Of a stretch of 64,000 nt of DNA, positions 17,955-26,555 are shown piece after piece. Both the position numbers and the translations under genes were made by a program. Origin of the DNA: Archangium sp. Lineage in GTDB: Bacteria > Myxococcota > Myxococcia > Myxococcales > Myxococcaceae. The notes under the pieces were generated by a model. It worked only from the letters and a program-made list of their open reading frames with translations. It did no database searches and had not been told where the DNA came from. Position 1 is the stretch's first letter, and the number at the start of each line of letters is the position of its first letter. The DNA lies in NCBI GenBank assembly GCA_022843845.1, contig JALHMW010000010.1, positions 103,120 to 167,119 on the forward strand, in the 5' to 3' direction.

Positions 17955-18803
17955 ATGTCTGAACGCGCATACCTCGACTTGCTGAAGACGGTGTTGGAGC
18001 AGGGCAAGCCGCGCGCCGACCGCACGGGCACCGGCACCCGCGCCCTGTTCGGCGGCCAGCTGCGCTTCGACCTGCGCACGAGCTTCCCGCTGCTCACGAC
18101 GAAGAAGGTGCACCTGAAGTCCATCGTCCACGAGCTGCTGTGGTTCGTGCGCGGCGAGACGACGGTGCAGTCGCTCAAAGACGTCGGCGTCTCCATCTGG
18201 GACGAGTGGGCGACGGCAGAAAAGACGGCGCGCTTCGGACGCAGCGCTGGCGATCTCGGCCCCGTCTATGGGCACCAGTGGCGCAACTTCGGAGCGACGA
18301 AGAAGGCCGACGGCAGCTACGAGAAAGACGGCGTCGATCAGCTCGCGCGGCTGGTGCGTGACATCCGGGAGAGCCCGATGAGCCGCCGGTTGCTGGTGAC
18401 GGGCTGGAACCCGGAAGAAGCAGACCAGGTCGCGCTGCCGCCGTGCCACACGCTGTTTCAGTTCCACGTGCAGGACGGCGAGCTGTCCTGCCACCTGTAC
18501 CAACGGTCTGGCGACGTCTTCCTCGGCGTGCCGTTCAACATCGCCAGCTACGCGTTGCTGACGTTGATGGTGGCGCAGGCGACGGGGCTTTCCCCGGGAG
18601 ACTTCGTGCACAGCTTCGGAGACGTGCACCTGTACAACAACCACGTGGACCAGGCGCGGGAGCAGCTCGGTCGTGAGCCACGCGCCTTTCCACGCATGCG
18701 CCTGAACCCCGAGCGCACGAGCCTCTTCGACTTCCGCTTCGAGGACTTCACGCTCGAAGGGTACGACCCGCACCCGGCCATCAAGGCTCCCGTGGCGGTG
18801 TGA
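17955..18803 (+). CDS. thyA: Thymidylate synthase
   Basis: ThyA makes dTMP from dUMP using methylenetetrahydrofolate. The 282-residue product has the expected length and motifs: DRTGTGT near the N-terminus for phosphate binding, the catalytic Cys in [10 protein letters not shown], and [18 protein letters not shown] with HLYNNH for substrate binding. It is followed with a 4-base overlap by folA, which regenerates the folate ThyA oxidises, a classical pair. The gene lies directly downstream of the MoxR operon; that adjacency may be incidental. Confidence 0.96.
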   Translation: MSERAYLDLLKTVLEQGKPRADRTGTGTRALFGGQLRFDLRTSFPLLTTKKVHLKSIVHELLWFVRGETTVQSLKDVGVSIWDEWATAEKTARFGRSAGDLGPVYGHQWRNFGATKKADGSYEKDGVDQLARLVRDIRESPMSRRLLVTGWNPEEADQVALPPCHTLFQFHVQDGELSCHLYQRSGDVFLGVPFNIASYALLTLMVAQATGLSPGDFVHSFGDVHLYNNHVDQAREQLGREPRAFPRMRLNPERTSLFDFRFEDFTLEGYDPHPAIKAPVAV

Positions 18804-19288
18804 CGATGACGACGCGCGCCCCCATCGGCCTGGTCGTCGCGGTCGCGCGCAACGGCGGCATCGGCAAGAACAACGCCCTGCCCTGGCGAATCCCCGAAGA
18901 CTTGAAGCGCTTCAAGGCGCTGACGCTCGGGCACCCGGTCATCATGGGGCGCGCGACGCACGAGTCGATCGGCAAGCCGCTGGTCGAGCGGAGGAACATC
19001 GTGGTGAGCACCACGCGCGACGCGTTCCCGGGCTGTGAGGTCGTTCGTTCGCTCGACGAAGCGCTGACGCTGGCGCAGTCGAGCGACACGATGCCGATGA
19101 TCATCGGCGGCGCGCGGCTCTACGCCGAGGCGCTCCCGGTGGCGACGCACCTGTTCCTCACCGAGGTCGACCGTGACGTCGAGGCCGACACGTTCTTCCC
19201 GACGTGGGACCGCGCGCAGTGGCGTGAGGTGAAGCGGGAACAGGCGCAGACGCCCGACGTGTCGTTCGTCGACCTGGTGCGCGAGTGA
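18800..19288 (+). CDS. folA: Dihydrofolate reductase
   Basis: FolA reduces dihydrofolate to tetrahydrofolate with NADPH. The 162-residue product has the DHFR core: [20 protein letters not shown] with the substrate-binding region, [21 protein letters not shown], and [13 protein letters not shown] for cofactor binding. Residue ED in IPEDLKRFK supplies the catalytic acid. The GTG at 18800 overlaps the thyA stop (GTGA), the junction type used throughout this window. An ATG six bases later (18806) is an equally possible start. The end of the gene overlaps the next small gene the same way. Confidence 0.95.
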   Translation: MTMTTRAPIGLVVAVARNGGIGKNNALPWRIPEDLKRFKALTLGHPVIMGRATHESIGKPLVERRNIVVSTTRDAFPGCEVVRSLDEALTLAQSSDTMPMIIGGARLYAEALPVATHLFLTEVDRDVEADTFFPTWDRAQWREVKREQAQTPDVSFVDLVRE

Positions 19289-19620
19289 AGGGCCCGTCGA
19301 ACGCATACATGGGCTGCGCCCTCGTGGTGCTGATGTTGATGACGACGTGCGGCGTGTGCGGTTGGTCGATGTCTCGCGGGCTGGTGCAGCTCAAGCGCTT
19401 CGAAGAGACCAGGCCGGGGACGTCGGTCGAGACGGTCGTGCACGAGGCGACGGTGCTCGGCTTCGAGCGTCGACCGGCAGACGATCTCGGGCCCGATGAC
19501 GCGGGCGTGTCGAGGCTCGAGCTGGTGAAGCGAAATTACCCGCCCGTGGGGCCGTGGCACGTTCGCGTGTTTCACGTCGATGGTGGGGTGACGTCGGTCA
19601 CGACGTGGATTCCGGACTGA
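19285..19620 (+). CDS. Small single-pass membrane protein, unknown function
   Basis: A 111-residue protein with one hydrophobic segment (about residues 9-31, Leu/Met/Val/Cys-rich) near the N-terminus, then a soluble domain of mixed strands ending in FHVDGGVTSVTTWIPD. It could be an anchored protein or have an uncleaved signal. The GTG start overlaps the folA stop by four bases, so it is probably expressed with thyA-folA. I recognise no family. Confidence 0.65.
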   Translation: MKGPSNAYMGCALVVLMLMTTCGVCGWSMSRGLVQLKRFEETRPGTSVETVVHEATVLGFERRPADDLGPDDAGVSRLELVKRNYPPVGPWHVRVFHVDGGVTSVTTWIPD

Positions 19621-19622
19621 CG

Positions 19623-19799
19623 TCAGAGCTTCGGGGCCCTCCGTGCGTCCATCAGGGCGCGGAGCTCCGCAGCGACTTCGAGGTCTTTCGGGCGCCTAAC
19701 CGATTCCTTCACCGTCAGGAGGTCCTCGAGCGAGATGACTCGAATTGCGCGCCCATCGAACTGCATGGCGACTGCGTTCACTGCGACCCGGTCGATCAC
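19623..19799 (-). pseudogene. C-terminal remnant of a nucleotidyltransferase-type gene
   Basis: A 58-residue frame from a GTG that overlaps the stop of the upstream small gene. Its sequence (DGRAIRVISLEDLLTVKES, RPKDLEVAAELRALM) matches only the C-terminal third of nucleotidyltransferase-fold proteins that normally follow such a small gene. The N-terminal catalytic part with GSxxx...DxD is absent in all frames. An internal deletion that fused the small gene's end to this tail would explain it. It could still be translated, but without catalytic residues. Confidence 0.6.
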
Positions 19800-20023
19800 G
19801 GAACTGGACCATGATCGACTGGCTTCACGGCTGCGAGGAGCGCATCGGTCTCATTGATGAGGTCCTCGAGCTGCGCGAGCCGTTGCTCTGGGGTGAGCTT
19901 CAGGTTCTCGAGCAGGAGAGAGACGTCGATGCCCAGGTCGACCGCCCGGTCCCAGTCTGGCCCGTAGCTGGGAAATGCAGCACGGAGTTCGTCAGGGAAG
20001 GCCATCGTGACGATGGTGTACAA
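19796..20023 (-). CDS. Small partner protein of a decayed nucleotidyltransferase module
   Basis: A 75-residue soluble protein with a helical pattern, DLGIDVSLLLENLKLTPEQRLAQLEDLI. This type of short protein typically sits immediately before a nucleotidyltransferase-fold gene in suspected toxin-antitoxin-like modules. Here the partner is reduced to the fragment at 19623-19799. Its last residues (VDHGPVP) look unlike the rest and may be junction sequence from the deletion. A second in-frame ATG at about 20005 could be the real start. Confidence 0.6.
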   Translation of the reverse strand: MYTIVTMAFPDELRAAFPSYGPDWDRAVDLGIDVSLLLENLKLTPEQRLAQLEDLINETDALLAAVKPVDHGPVP

Positions 20024-20092
20024 CTCCGCAAGGGTGGGATGAACGGCGTGTCGGAATGGACGCGCGCGAGGCTGGGCGTTACGACCGCGGCC

Positions 20093-20644
20093 ATGAAGAT
20101 CTACACGAAGACCGGCGATGGCGGAGACACCTCACTCTTCGGCGGCGGCCGCGTCGGCAAAGAGAGCGATCGCGTCGAGTCGTACGGCCAGCTCGACGAG
20201 CTCAACGCGGTGCTCGGCATGGCGCGCGCCGAGGGGCTCGGAAAGCTCGACGGCCTGATGCAGACGCTGCAGGACCAGCTCTTCACCATCGGCTCCATTC
20301 TCGCGACGCCCGCGGGGAGCAAAGCCGCGTCACACATTCCGCAGATGAAGGCCGAGTGGGTGACGTCGATGGAGGAGGCAATCGACGAGTTCGACAAGGA
20401 ACTGCCCGCGCTGACGACGTTCATCCTGCCCGGTGGAACGAAGGCCGCTGCAGCCCTGCACCTCGCGCGGTGTATCTGTCGTCGGGCCGAGCGCCGCATC
20501 GTGCCGCTGATGCGCGCAGGCGACGTGGAGCAGGACGTGATCGTGTATCTGAACCGGTTGTCCGATCTGCTCTTCACGATGGCGCGGGCTGCGAACGCGA
20601 ACGCCGGTGTGAAGGACGTGCCGTGGGTGGCGCCGAAGAGCTGA
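20093..20644 (+). CDS. Cob(I)alamin adenosyltransferase, PduO/ATR type
   Basis: This enzyme transfers the adenosyl group of ATP to cob(I)alamin, making coenzyme B12 for mutases. The 183-residue product has the PduO-type hallmarks: KIYTKTGDGGDTSLFGG at the N-terminus (ATP binding), SYGQLDELNAVLG, FILPGGTKAAAALHLARCICRRAERR, and the closing NRLSDLLFTMARAAN. A methylmalonyl-CoA epimerase is encoded at 45.5 kb, consistent with a B12-dependent propionate route in the cell. No B12 riboswitch was noticed upstream. The ATG at 20093 begins exactly where conserved sequence begins. Confidence 0.94.
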   Translation: MKIYTKTGDGGDTSLFGGGRVGKESDRVESYGQLDELNAVLGMARAEGLGKLDGLMQTLQDQLFTIGSILATPAGSKAASHIPQMKAEWVTSMEEAIDEFDKELPALTTFILPGGTKAAAALHLARCICRRAERRIVPLMRAGDVEQDVIVYLNRLSDLLFTMARAANANAGVKDVPWVAPKS

Positions 20645-20653
20645 CGGCTGAGC

Positions 20654-21979
20654 TCACTGACAGAGGAACGTGCCGGGCACGGGGAAGGCGCTGCAGCTGC
20701 CGAACGAGCAGGCCGGCACGCACTGGCTCGTCGAGTAGTTGTAGTCGAGACAGGTGTCGCAATAGCAGCCGCTCTGGGTCCCGAATGAGGTGACGTACGT
20801 CCAGCAGCGACCGGTCGGCAGTCCGGTGACCGCACGGCAGTTGTCGACGTAGGTGCGGTTGCCCGGGGTGCACGAGAACCAGTACTCGCGGTTGATGCTG
20901 CTGAAGCTCGGCTGGAGGCACACTCCTGCGCTGTTGAGCGATGGGTAGGTCGAGTTCGTGAGGCCGCAGGTGCAGCTCCCGCGTCCCGGCCCGCGGCCGT
21001 TGAGCTGGCACTGGTTGTCGCCGCAGTCGATGAACTGTCGACCCCACTGTGGATCGCAGAGCACCCAGTAGCGGTTGTTGAGGCAGTACTCAGCGGGCTC
21101 GGTCGCGGGGCAGGCGACGTTGAGCGGCTGACAGGTGCTGCGGGTGGAGTCAGAGAAGAAGCCCGCATTGCAGCTGCAGCCCGATTGATCGGAATCGCAG
21201 GTGCTGTTCGCCGGGCAGGCGCCGCACGTGCCACCGCAGCCGTCGGCGCCGCAGCGCTTCCCCGCGCAGGCAGGCGTGCAGCCGCAGACGTTGGTGACGC
21301 CACTCCCACCACAGCTCTGCGGCGCGGTGCAGGTGCCGCAGGTCGCCGTTCGAGGAAGGCCGCACGAGTCCGTGGCCGCGAGGAGGCCGCAGTTCTTGCC
21401 GAGCCGGACGCAGAACTGCGCGTCAGTTTCGGGCACGCATCGACACACGCTGTCGGCCTGGCAGGTCTGAGGTGTCGTGCACTGGCCACACATCGCTGTG
21501 CGCTGGATTCCGCAGTTGTCGTTTCCCGTGACTGGTCCGCAGTTCTTCCCGAGGCGCTGACAGAAGCCCACGTCGGTCTCTGGGGAGCACGTGGTGACGC
21601 AGCGACCGTTCATGCATGCCTCGTTCGCGCCACACGCTCCGCAGGTTCCACCGCATCCGTCGGGGCCGCAGATCTTCATCTGACACGAGGGGGCACAACT
21701 GCTCCCGCCGCCAGTCGCGGAGCCACCAGCCATCGCGGAGCCACCAGCCATCGCGGAGCCACCAGCCATCGCGGAGCCACCAGCCATCGCGGAGCCGCCA
21801 GCCATCGCGGAGCCACCAGCCATCGCGGAGCCACCAGCCATCGCGGAGCCGCCAGCTGTCGCGGAGCCACCAGCCGTCGCGGAGCCGCCAGCGGTTGGAG
21901 TGCCGCCGTCTGGCTGCTGTTGAGCTCCGCAGGCGACGATGAGGAGCGCGACCCACGGCCACTTCGAGCTGAACTTCAT
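20654..21979 (-). CDS. Cys-rich lipoprotein with AMAGGS-repeat spacer
   Basis: A predicted 441-residue lipoprotein. A signal peptide ends in the lipobox LIVAC, followed by a low-complexity stalk of TAGGSA/MAGGSA hexapeptides. The rest is rich in cysteine, with motifs such as CGPDGCGGTCGAC and CGADGCGGTCGAC that repeat and look like small disulfide-linked or EGF-like modules. The protein is probably anchored to the outer membrane and exposed by the stalk. It lies 89 bases downstream of the pseudokinase gene on the same strand, likely the last gene of the kinase operon. The ATG at 21979 was chosen because the signal peptide starts there. Confidence 0.8.
   Translation of the reverse strand: MKFSSKWPWVALLIVACGAQQQPDGGTPTAGGSATAGGSATAGGSAMAGGSAMAGGSAMAGGSAMAGGSAMAGGSAMAGGSAMAGGSATGGGSSCAPSCQMKICGPDGCGGTCGACGANEACMNGRCVTTCSPETDVGFCQRLGKNCGPVTGNDNCGIQRTAMCGQCTTPQTCQADSVCRCVPETDAQFCVRLGKNCGLLAATDSCGLPRTATCGTCTAPQSCGGSGVTNVCGCTPACAGKRCGADGCGGTCGACPANSTCDSDQSGCSCNAGFFSDSTRSTCQPLNVACPATEPAEYCLNNRYWVLCDPQWGRQFIDCGDNQCQLNGRGPGRGSCTCGLTNSTYPSLNSAGVCLQPSFSSINREYWFSCTPGNRTYVDNCRAVTGLPTGRCWTYVTSFGTQSGCYCDTCLDYNYSTSQCVPACSFGSCSAFPVPGTFLCQ
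21721..21882. repeat. Tandem array of nine 18-base units
   Basis: Nine consecutive units of AGCCACCAGCCATCGCGG, differing by one or a few bases, lie inside the lipoprotein gene. Each unit encodes six residues (AMAGGS-type), so gain or loss of a unit keeps the frame. Near identity at DNA level points to recent slippage or strong sequence homogenisation. Confidence 0.9.
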
Positions 21980-22068
21980 CGAGCCCCCATTTCGGAACGA
22001 GAATGAAACAGAGCCGGACGCTACCGCAGAGGCCCCTGTCGACTCGTGGAACCTGACGCTGCAGAACG

Positions 22069-22935
22069 TCAGGGCCGGTACTTCGCGAGGAGCGCGTCGA
22101 GGGCGGCGTCGACGGCCTGACACTCCTCGCCGGCAGGCAACGTCTGCATGCGGACCACCACGCGATCCTCGTCGTCTTCGTAGCGACGGAAGAGGGCGTC
22201 GTCGTCGCGACCGGCGACCTCGATGCGCAGCGCAGAGAGCTCGGTGTTCGCGGCGCGCTGCCAGCGCAGGTCGCAGATGGCGGTCGTCTTCGGCGCTGGC
22301 ACCGGCGCGGGACGGGCGACGACGGGCCGACTCGGAGCGCGTGCTGGAGGAGCGCTTGGCGGGTCGACCACTGGCGCCAGGTCGACGAGCGGCGGCGGCG
22401 CAATGACGACCGGCTCGCGAGGTGGAGCCGGTGGGGGTGGAATGACCATCACCGGAGCAGGTGACGGCGCGGCGCCGCGAGTGACGAGGATCAACACCGT
22501 GACGGCAGCGGCGAGCGCTGCGAGCCCGATGAAGACGAGGAGCAGCGGCGCGCTCCGCGTGAGCGACGAGTCACTGAGGCGCTGCGTGTGAGCGTGCTGC
22601 GTGGCGCCATGCCCGGGCAGACGGTCGGTCGCGGGCTGCGGGAGCGGCAGCGTCGGAGCGATCGAGGAGGCTCCGAGTGCCATCAACACACGGCTGCCGT
22701 CAGAGGCGACCTGCGGCTCGACGTCGCGGGCCGTGGGGAGCAGCGACGCGGCTTCTTCCAGAAACACCTTCGCCGTCATGCCGTCTTCGGCGTTGCCCGC
22801 GAGGCGAATGATGGCTTCCTGGCCGGTCGAGGGGTGCCGCGCGAGGTACAGCAGCCCGGAGCGTCCAGAGCCGAGCGTCTCGACGATGACGAAGCCGTTG
22901 ACGTTCAGGCCTCGCATGGTGTGGCCGAGCGGCAT
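22069..22935 (-). CDS. N-lobe-only pseudokinase with transmembrane and extracytoplasmic domain
   Basis: A 288-residue membrane protein. Residues 12-90 read as a kinase N-lobe: loop LGSGRSG (21-27), a strand EAIIRLA in which the catalytic Lys is Arg44, an alpha-C-like FLEEAASLL, and strands to about 88. The C-lobe is absent: there is no HRD, DFG or substrate loop. A transmembrane helix follows (about 129-152), then a Pro-rich stretch. The last 70 residues, with Cys near each end, align with the C-terminal domain of the kinase two genes upstream (both contain W..., DxxALF and DED patterns). It may bind nucleotide or the active kinase, but cannot phosphorylate. ATG at 22917 is an alternative start. 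Confidence 0.78.
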   Translation of the reverse strand: MPLGHTMRGLNVNGFVIVETLGSGRSGLLYLARHPSTGQEAIIRLAGNAEDGMTAKVFLEEAASLLPTARDVEPQVASDGSRVLMALGASSIAPTLPLPQPATDRLPGHGATQHAHTQRLSDSSLTRSAPLLLVFIGLAALAAAVTVLILVTRGAAPSPAPVMVIPPPPAPPREPVVIAPPPLVDLAPVVDPPSAPPARAPSRPVVARPAPVPAPKTTAICDLRWQRAANTELSALRIEVAGRDDDALFRRYEDDEDRVVVRMQTLPAGEECQAVDAALDALLAKYRP

Positions 22936-22951
22936 TCAGCCAACACCGATG

Positions 22952-25618
22952 TCACGGGCACACCCAGGCGCTCAGAGGGAGGCTTACGTTGCCGGTGTTC
23001 GAGTTGTCCCGTTGGTACTTTGGCCACGGCGCTGTTCCGTCGAGGCCTTTCGAGTCCACAAGCACAGCCCGCAACGTCGCTATCGAGCCGGTCTTTGTGA
23101 GCACATACAGCACCCCCAGCCGCGGGCTGCACTGCTTCGCCCCCGTCGTCCCCCGATACACATCGAGCGCCGGCTGCGAAATCGCATCAACTGATGTCGC
23201 GAGACTCCCAGACCATTGCTCCGCAAGAGTGGACTGGAGTCGAACCGAAAGCGAACCGTTATCGCCAACAAGGTACACGAGGCCACCCTCGCCCAGCAGC
23301 GGCGTTCTATCTTGCAAAGAAATCGACCCTGGTACCGGCACTGTCGTCACCGCCCCCAGCGGGACGCCCGCATCTGCAGACACGCGCGCAACTTCCGCAG
23401 AGGACGTACCCCACACAAAGAAGCCGTCGCCAGCGGCAGGGGCCCCAGAGTTCGCCGCGGGGACAGAGTCAAACTGCGTCGATGGACTCAGAGGCACGCC
23501 AGCCGCCGTCGAGAAGAGTACCCCGTTTCCAGACACTCCTCCTCCTCCTACACGCCCCGTGCCAACAAAGAAGAGACCCCGCGCTTGCGTACCAGACGGC
23601 AGTCCCGCGTCCCCTTGAAGACTCCACACCGTTCCTGCCAACTGTTGTTTCCAAAGCTGCGGCCGGTTGGTCGATGCGATGTACACATCAGTGAGAGATG
23701 AAGTCGGGTTCTGGACGACGAGGGACGACCGTGCAGAAGCGGCTACTGGCAAGTCTGGCACCGGATTCGAACGACAACCATTCATGGCCGGTCCCAGTAC
23801 CTCGCCGTTCCGAATTCCCAACGGAATCTCAGTCACACCTGCGTTGAGTGATGACAGAGCCAGATCCCCACTGAAGGCCAAGCCTCCAGAGATGCACTCG
23901 GCCGGTACTGCTGCCATGCCGTTCGCCAGTGCTATTTTCTGCAGCTGTGACGTTGGCCCGACGACCTGCGTCGCGACCCACACATCCCCTCCCGGGCTGG
24001 CCGCGCCGACCATCGGACCTGCCGTCACCGTTCCACTGGTCAGCGCGCCCCAAAGCGTGCCGCCGTCTTGCGCGACTGCCAACACGCGAGGATTGCTCCC
24101 TGCGGCATTGCCAACCGCTACAACCACGGTGCCACTGCGTGAAATGGCCACTGGAAAAATCGGATTGGACGCGTCGTTGAGCGTGATGTCCCGTGTCCAC
24201 TTCATTCTCGTCACCTGCAAATCAACCGTGTGCGCCACCGACTGGTTCCCAACCAGGTCGACGAAGGCCCCTGGCGGCACCGTCACTCTCACCGTCCCCC
24301 TCAGGCCCGCCAACGGCGCGTCCTTCAAGTCCAGCCCCAGGCACACGCACGGAGCCACGCAGGTCGCTGCGCAGTTCGCCGCAGGCACCACCGACGTCAT
24401 CGGGTTGAAGCCCATCACCGTTACACTCGAAGTCGTCGGCGTGGCCACCGCGCCCGCTACCGTCAGCGTCACGTTCGCGACCTCGTCCTTCACCCACGAC
24501 GTCGACGCAACGGGGTCCGCGACCGGCAAACTCGCCGGCCTCTGCGTCGGAGCCAACGTCACCTGCGGCGGCGTCGTGTCCCACGTCACTGACTTCGCTG
24601 CGCTGTAGGCGGCTACTCCCGATCCCTGCCACCCAGCGACGAACGTCTTCGGCCCATCCATCGTCCCCACCAACGCAGCGTTCAGCATGATGTCCGGCGC
24701 GCCATACGTCGCCGTCGTCGCCGTCGTCGCGCTCTGCATCAGCACCCACGTCCCTCCGTCGAACGTGACCGGCACCGCCAGTGGCAACGTCGCCACGCCT
24801 GCGTCGGTGTCCAACACCACCTCGACCGGCATGTTGGCCATCAGCGGCCCTCTCGTGAAGCCATCGGACGGCACCGTCCACCGCAGCGACATCTGCAGAT
24901 TCACGCAGCTGCCGCCCGTCACCGTTGGCACGCACCGCTGCCACGGCTGGCATCGCGCTGACTCGCACGAGGTGAAGCTCACCGACCGCTCGATGATGCC
25001 AGGCCCCGCGTCCCACCCGAAGGTGACTCGATACGAACCGGCATCGGGAGCGCCGGAGAGCGTACCTGCCACTCCACTGACGATGGTCGAGTCAGCGCCC
25101 CACGTCCGCGCGACGGGAATACTGACCGCCACCGGCCACGCTCCGCCGCTCGCGAGCGTCAGAGTCGCCGACGCTGGAACCATCGCTCCGGCCCTGTAGG
25201 ACGAGCCCTCCGTCGGCGCCGTCACCGAGAGCACTCCGGGCTCGCACACCCCGGCGTCACCATCATCGATACAGGCGGCCCAGACGTCGGTGCAGCCGCC
25301 ATTGCAGAGCAGGCGGCCGCCGTCCGTGCCGCCATCTGTCATTCCACCATCTGTCATTCCACCATCAGTCGTGCCGGCGTCGCCGCCATCGGTCGCGCCG
25401 CCGTCTGCCGTTGCACCGCCGCCAGTTCCACCAGCTGTGCCCCCTGCGCTCCCGCCAGCCGCGCCGCCGCCGCCAGCCCCGCTGTCAGGCTCGAAGGTAC
25501 ACACGCCCTCCGCCATCGCACAGCGACCGCTCTTGCAGTCGCTGTCCTGCGTGCACGTGTCGACACAGGTACACCCCGCGAACGCGCCAACCACCATCAC
25601 CACCAGGAGCCGATTCAC
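22952..25618 (-). CDS. Large lipoprotein with Ig-like and beta-propeller-like regions
   Basis: A predicted 888-residue lipoprotein. The signal peptide ends in the lipobox FAGC, followed by a short Cys-rich segment, then a Gly/Ala/Thr/Asp stalk with TDGG repeats. Next come several Ig-like domains (for example VLSVTAPTEGSSYRAG and a second starting MSLRWTVPSDG). The C-terminal half looks like a PQQ-type beta-propeller and closes with WPKYQRDNSNTGN and a final CP. The same ending occurs in the lipoprotein at 29784-32600, so the two are paralogues. The GTG at 25618 overlaps the upstream stop and begins MNRLLVV; a GTG three bases earlier is possible. Confidence 0.78.
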   Translation of the reverse strand: MNRLLVVMVVGAFAGCTCVDTCTQDSDCKSGRCAMAEGVCTFEPDSGAGGGGAAGGSAGGTAGGTGGGATADGGATDGGDAGTTDGGMTDGGMTDGGTDGGRLLCNGGCTDVWAACIDDGDAGVCEPGVLSVTAPTEGSSYRAGAMVPASATLTLASGGAWPVAVSIPVARTWGADSTIVSGVAGTLSGAPDAGSYRVTFGWDAGPGIIERSVSFTSCESARCQPWQRCVPTVTGGSCVNLQMSLRWTVPSDGFTRGPLMANMPVEVVLDTDAGVATLPLAVPVTFDGGTWVLMQSATTATTATYGAPDIMLNAALVGTMDGPKTFVAGWQGSGVAAYSAAKSVTWDTTPPQVTLAPTQRPASLPVADPVASTSWVKDEVANVTLTVAGAVATPTTSSVTVMGFNPMTSVVPAANCAATCVAPCVCLGLDLKDAPLAGLRGTVRVTVPPGAFVDLVGNQSVAHTVDLQVTRMKWTRDITLNDASNPIFPVAISRSGTVVVAVGNAAGSNPRVLAVAQDGGTLWGALTSGTVTAGPMVGAASPGGDVWVATQVVGPTSQLQKIALANGMAAVPAECISGGLAFSGDLALSSLNAGVTEIPLGIRNGEVLGPAMNGCRSNPVPDLPVAASARSSLVVQNPTSSLTDVYIASTNRPQLWKQQLAGTVWSLQGDAGLPSGTQARGLFFVGTGRVGGGGVSGNGVLFSTAAGVPLSPSTQFDSVPAANSGAPAAGDGFFVWGTSSAEVARVSADAGVPLGAVTTVPVPGSISLQDRTPLLGEGGLVYLVGDNGSLSVRLQSTLAEQWSGSLATSVDAISQPALDVYRGTTGAKQCSPRLGVLYVLTKTGSIATLRAVLVDSKGLDGTAPWPKYQRDNSNTGNVSLPLSAWVCP

Positions 25619-26544
25619 CACTCACCCCCAACGAGAACCATCGAGCCACCTGGCACCGGCGCGACCGACGCCGTCACCTTCTTCGGCTCATCGGGAGCGA
25701 TGAGCATCATCACCAACCCGGCCGCCGCCGCCGTTCCGCCGACCGCGAGCGCCGACATCCCCACGCCCTGGAGCGTGTTGGCGACGGCCGCGCTGCTGGC
25801 CTGGTCGCTCCGCACGGCGCCGTCTCGGATTTCGAGCCCCGACGCCTGCGCCTTCCCGATACCGAACAGCACACCACCGAGGAGCCCCACGCTCCCGCCG
25901 GCGATGAGCGTCACGGTGCCGACCGACTTGAGCGGGCTCGCCTCGAGCGGTGGTGGTGGCGGCGGGGTGAACACCACCCCGGCGTCGACGGGCTCGCTCG
26001 GTTTCACCACGACGCCCGCGTCCACGACGGCCACCGGCGGCGTGTCGATGGGCGGCTTCCCGTCGCGGCTCATCGGCAGCTCCGAGAACTTCATGCCCGT
26101 CAGCAGCTTCGACAACCCGCGCATCATCGTCGCGTCGATGGTCTCGGAGCCCTTCTTCAGCTCCTTCTGCGTCACCGGCCCGATCATCGGCTTCCCGTCG
26201 TCACGCACCACGCGCGCCACCATCACCGCGTTGCCACCGGGGTCCTGCGTTCCCGAGACGTGCATCGCGTAGAGGCTGCCGCCGAGCACCGCGAGCTTCT
26301 TCAGGCAGTCATCCGACGCGGCGCAGTCCTGCCGTTTGAGGTCGACGACCGCCTGGAGGATGGCGCGATTGGTCGGCATCGTGACCTGGCCGATGAGCAC
26401 GCGCCGGTACTCGTTCTGCAAGGCCTCGAGCTGCGCCTTCGACACGCCTCGCGTGAGCACTTCGATGGGGTGTGGCGTCAGCGTGGGCTGCGCCTGCGCG
26501 AGCGACGAGAGTGCCACCGCGATGACCACGAGCAGACGATTCAC
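25615..26544 (-). CDS. Secreted protein with C-terminal transmembrane pair, kinase operon
   Basis: A 309-residue exported protein. It begins with a signal peptide ending in AQA, followed by a soluble domain (about 20-150) containing two Cys and a conserved-looking helix pair. A Pro-rich linker follows, and then Gly/Ala-rich hydrophobic segments (about 205-280) that should form two membrane helices. The general plan resembles the PEGA protein at 57100: periplasmic domain, then two helices near the C-terminus. The GTG at 26544 was preferred to a GTG at 26559 because a GGGGAG precedes it and the signal peptide begins MNRLLVV. It sits between the kinase and the large lipoprotein, with a 4-base overlap at its end. 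Confidence 0.7.
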   Translation of the reverse strand: MNRLLVVIAVALSSLAQAQPTLTPHPIEVLTRGVSKAQLEALQNEYRRVLIGQVTMPTNRAILQAVVDLKRQDCAASDDCLKKLAVLGGSLYAMHVSGTQDPGGNAVMVARVVRDDGKPMIGPVTQKELKKGSETIDATMMRGLSKLLTGMKFSELPMSRDGKPPIDTPPVAVVDAGVVVKPSEPVDAGVVFTPPPPPPLEASPLKSVGTVTLIAGGSVGLLGGVLFGIGKAQASGLEIRDGAVRSDQASSAAVANTLQGVGMSALAVGGTAAAAGLVMMLIAPDEPKKVTASVAPVPGGSMVLVGGEW

Positions 26545-26555
26545 GTTCTCCCCAA

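Noticed and set aside
16761..18773. 670-residue open frame on the minus strand opposite the MoxR operon end and thyA
   Set aside because: It is antisense to well supported genes, has a His/Arg/Val-rich composition typical of shadow frames in GC-rich DNA, and shows no motif.
20024..20092. Cobalamin riboswitch before the adenosyltransferase
   Set aside because: The space is too short and lacks a recognisable B12 box.
21721..21882. Possible CRISPR array
   Set aside because: Units are contiguous 18-base coding repeats without unique spacers and translate into a lipoprotein stalk.
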